NCBI GenBank assembly: GCA_023151115.1
Contig: JAKLJP010000032.1
Location: forward strand, 67,237 to 89,016
Direction: 5' to 3'
Length of the DNA: 21,780 nucleotides
Source of the DNA: Anaerolineae bacterium
Lineage (GTDB): Bacteria > Chloroflexota > Anaerolineae > 4572-78 > J111
The notes under the pieces are model-generated. The model was not told where the DNA came from and made no database searches. It worked only from the letters and a program-made list of their open reading frames with translations. Position numbers and translations under genes: made by a program. This document shows, in pieces, positions 21,710-21,780 of the stretch (position 1 is its first letter; every line of letters begins with the position of its first letter).

Positions 21710-21780
21710 TTGTTCAGTTCTATAGGACGCCGACATAATTAAGGAGGTTATCAAGGTTCAGACCGTTCTGGAAGAGTTCA

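Noticed and set aside
21741..21780. Start of a new gene at the right edge
   Set aside because: AAGGAGG is followed by an open frame but no ATG, GTG or TTG at a suitable distance before the window ends.

Overview
The window looks like a chromosomal segment of a member of the Chloroflexota, probably Anaerolineae-like. This is inferred from GC-rich coding regions, three lipoproteins with long Thr/Pro/Ser linkers after the lipobox, Bce/MacB-like ABC and two-component genes, and many palindromic intergenic repeats. No rRNA, tRNA, CRISPR array or transposase gene was seen.

Layout. 1-1000: repeat-rich left flank, then a VapBC-like toxin-antitoxin pair on the minus strand. 1036-2455: a lipoprotein with FG-GAP-like and TPR-like parts, convergent (4-bp gap) with an iron-type alcohol dehydrogenase (2460-3611, minus) that has its own promoter and an operator-like palindrome. 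3885-6084: an OmpR-type response regulator and histidine kinase operon on the minus strand, divergent from a MacB/LolD-like ATPase and FtsX-type permease pair (6407-9564). The divergent gap holds a 185-bp nested-hairpin element. 9565-10088: a non-coding stretch made almost entirely of repeats and palindromes. 10089-11312: a coiled-coil lipoprotein ending at a strong bidirectional terminator. 11381-13701: a DUF3048 lipoprotein and a D-2-hydroxyacid dehydrogenase in one minus-strand operon. 13995-14372: a single-domain response regulator. 14566-14781: a tiny duplicated CxH/CxxC protein. 14814-15186: a second nested palindrome and an OsmC-like gene remnant. 15265-17886: a bifunctional class A penicillin-binding protein with in-frame palindromic insertions. 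17977-18706: an AbrB-type antitoxin with a PIN toxin. 18744-21635: an MFS transporter, an SDR dehydrogenase and a hydroxypyruvate-isomerase-like TIM barrel, probably one small catabolic operon.

How the genes may work together. The two-component system probably controls the adjacent ABC exporter. The MFS, SDR and isomerase genes probably take up and oxidise a small hydroxyacid, sugar acid or polyol. The other genes serve cell-wall synthesis, envelope lipoproteins and toxin-antitoxin functions.

The most unusual content is the palindromic DNA. Two intergenic elements (6198-6382 and 14814-14919) have terminal inverted repeats and internal multi-hairpin cores. A third (9641-9756) has a partial relative nearby whose loop is inverted. 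Palindromes also sit in frame inside the penicillin-binding protein (twice) and the MFS gene, and a related 15-mer lies in the DUF3048 lipoprotein linker.
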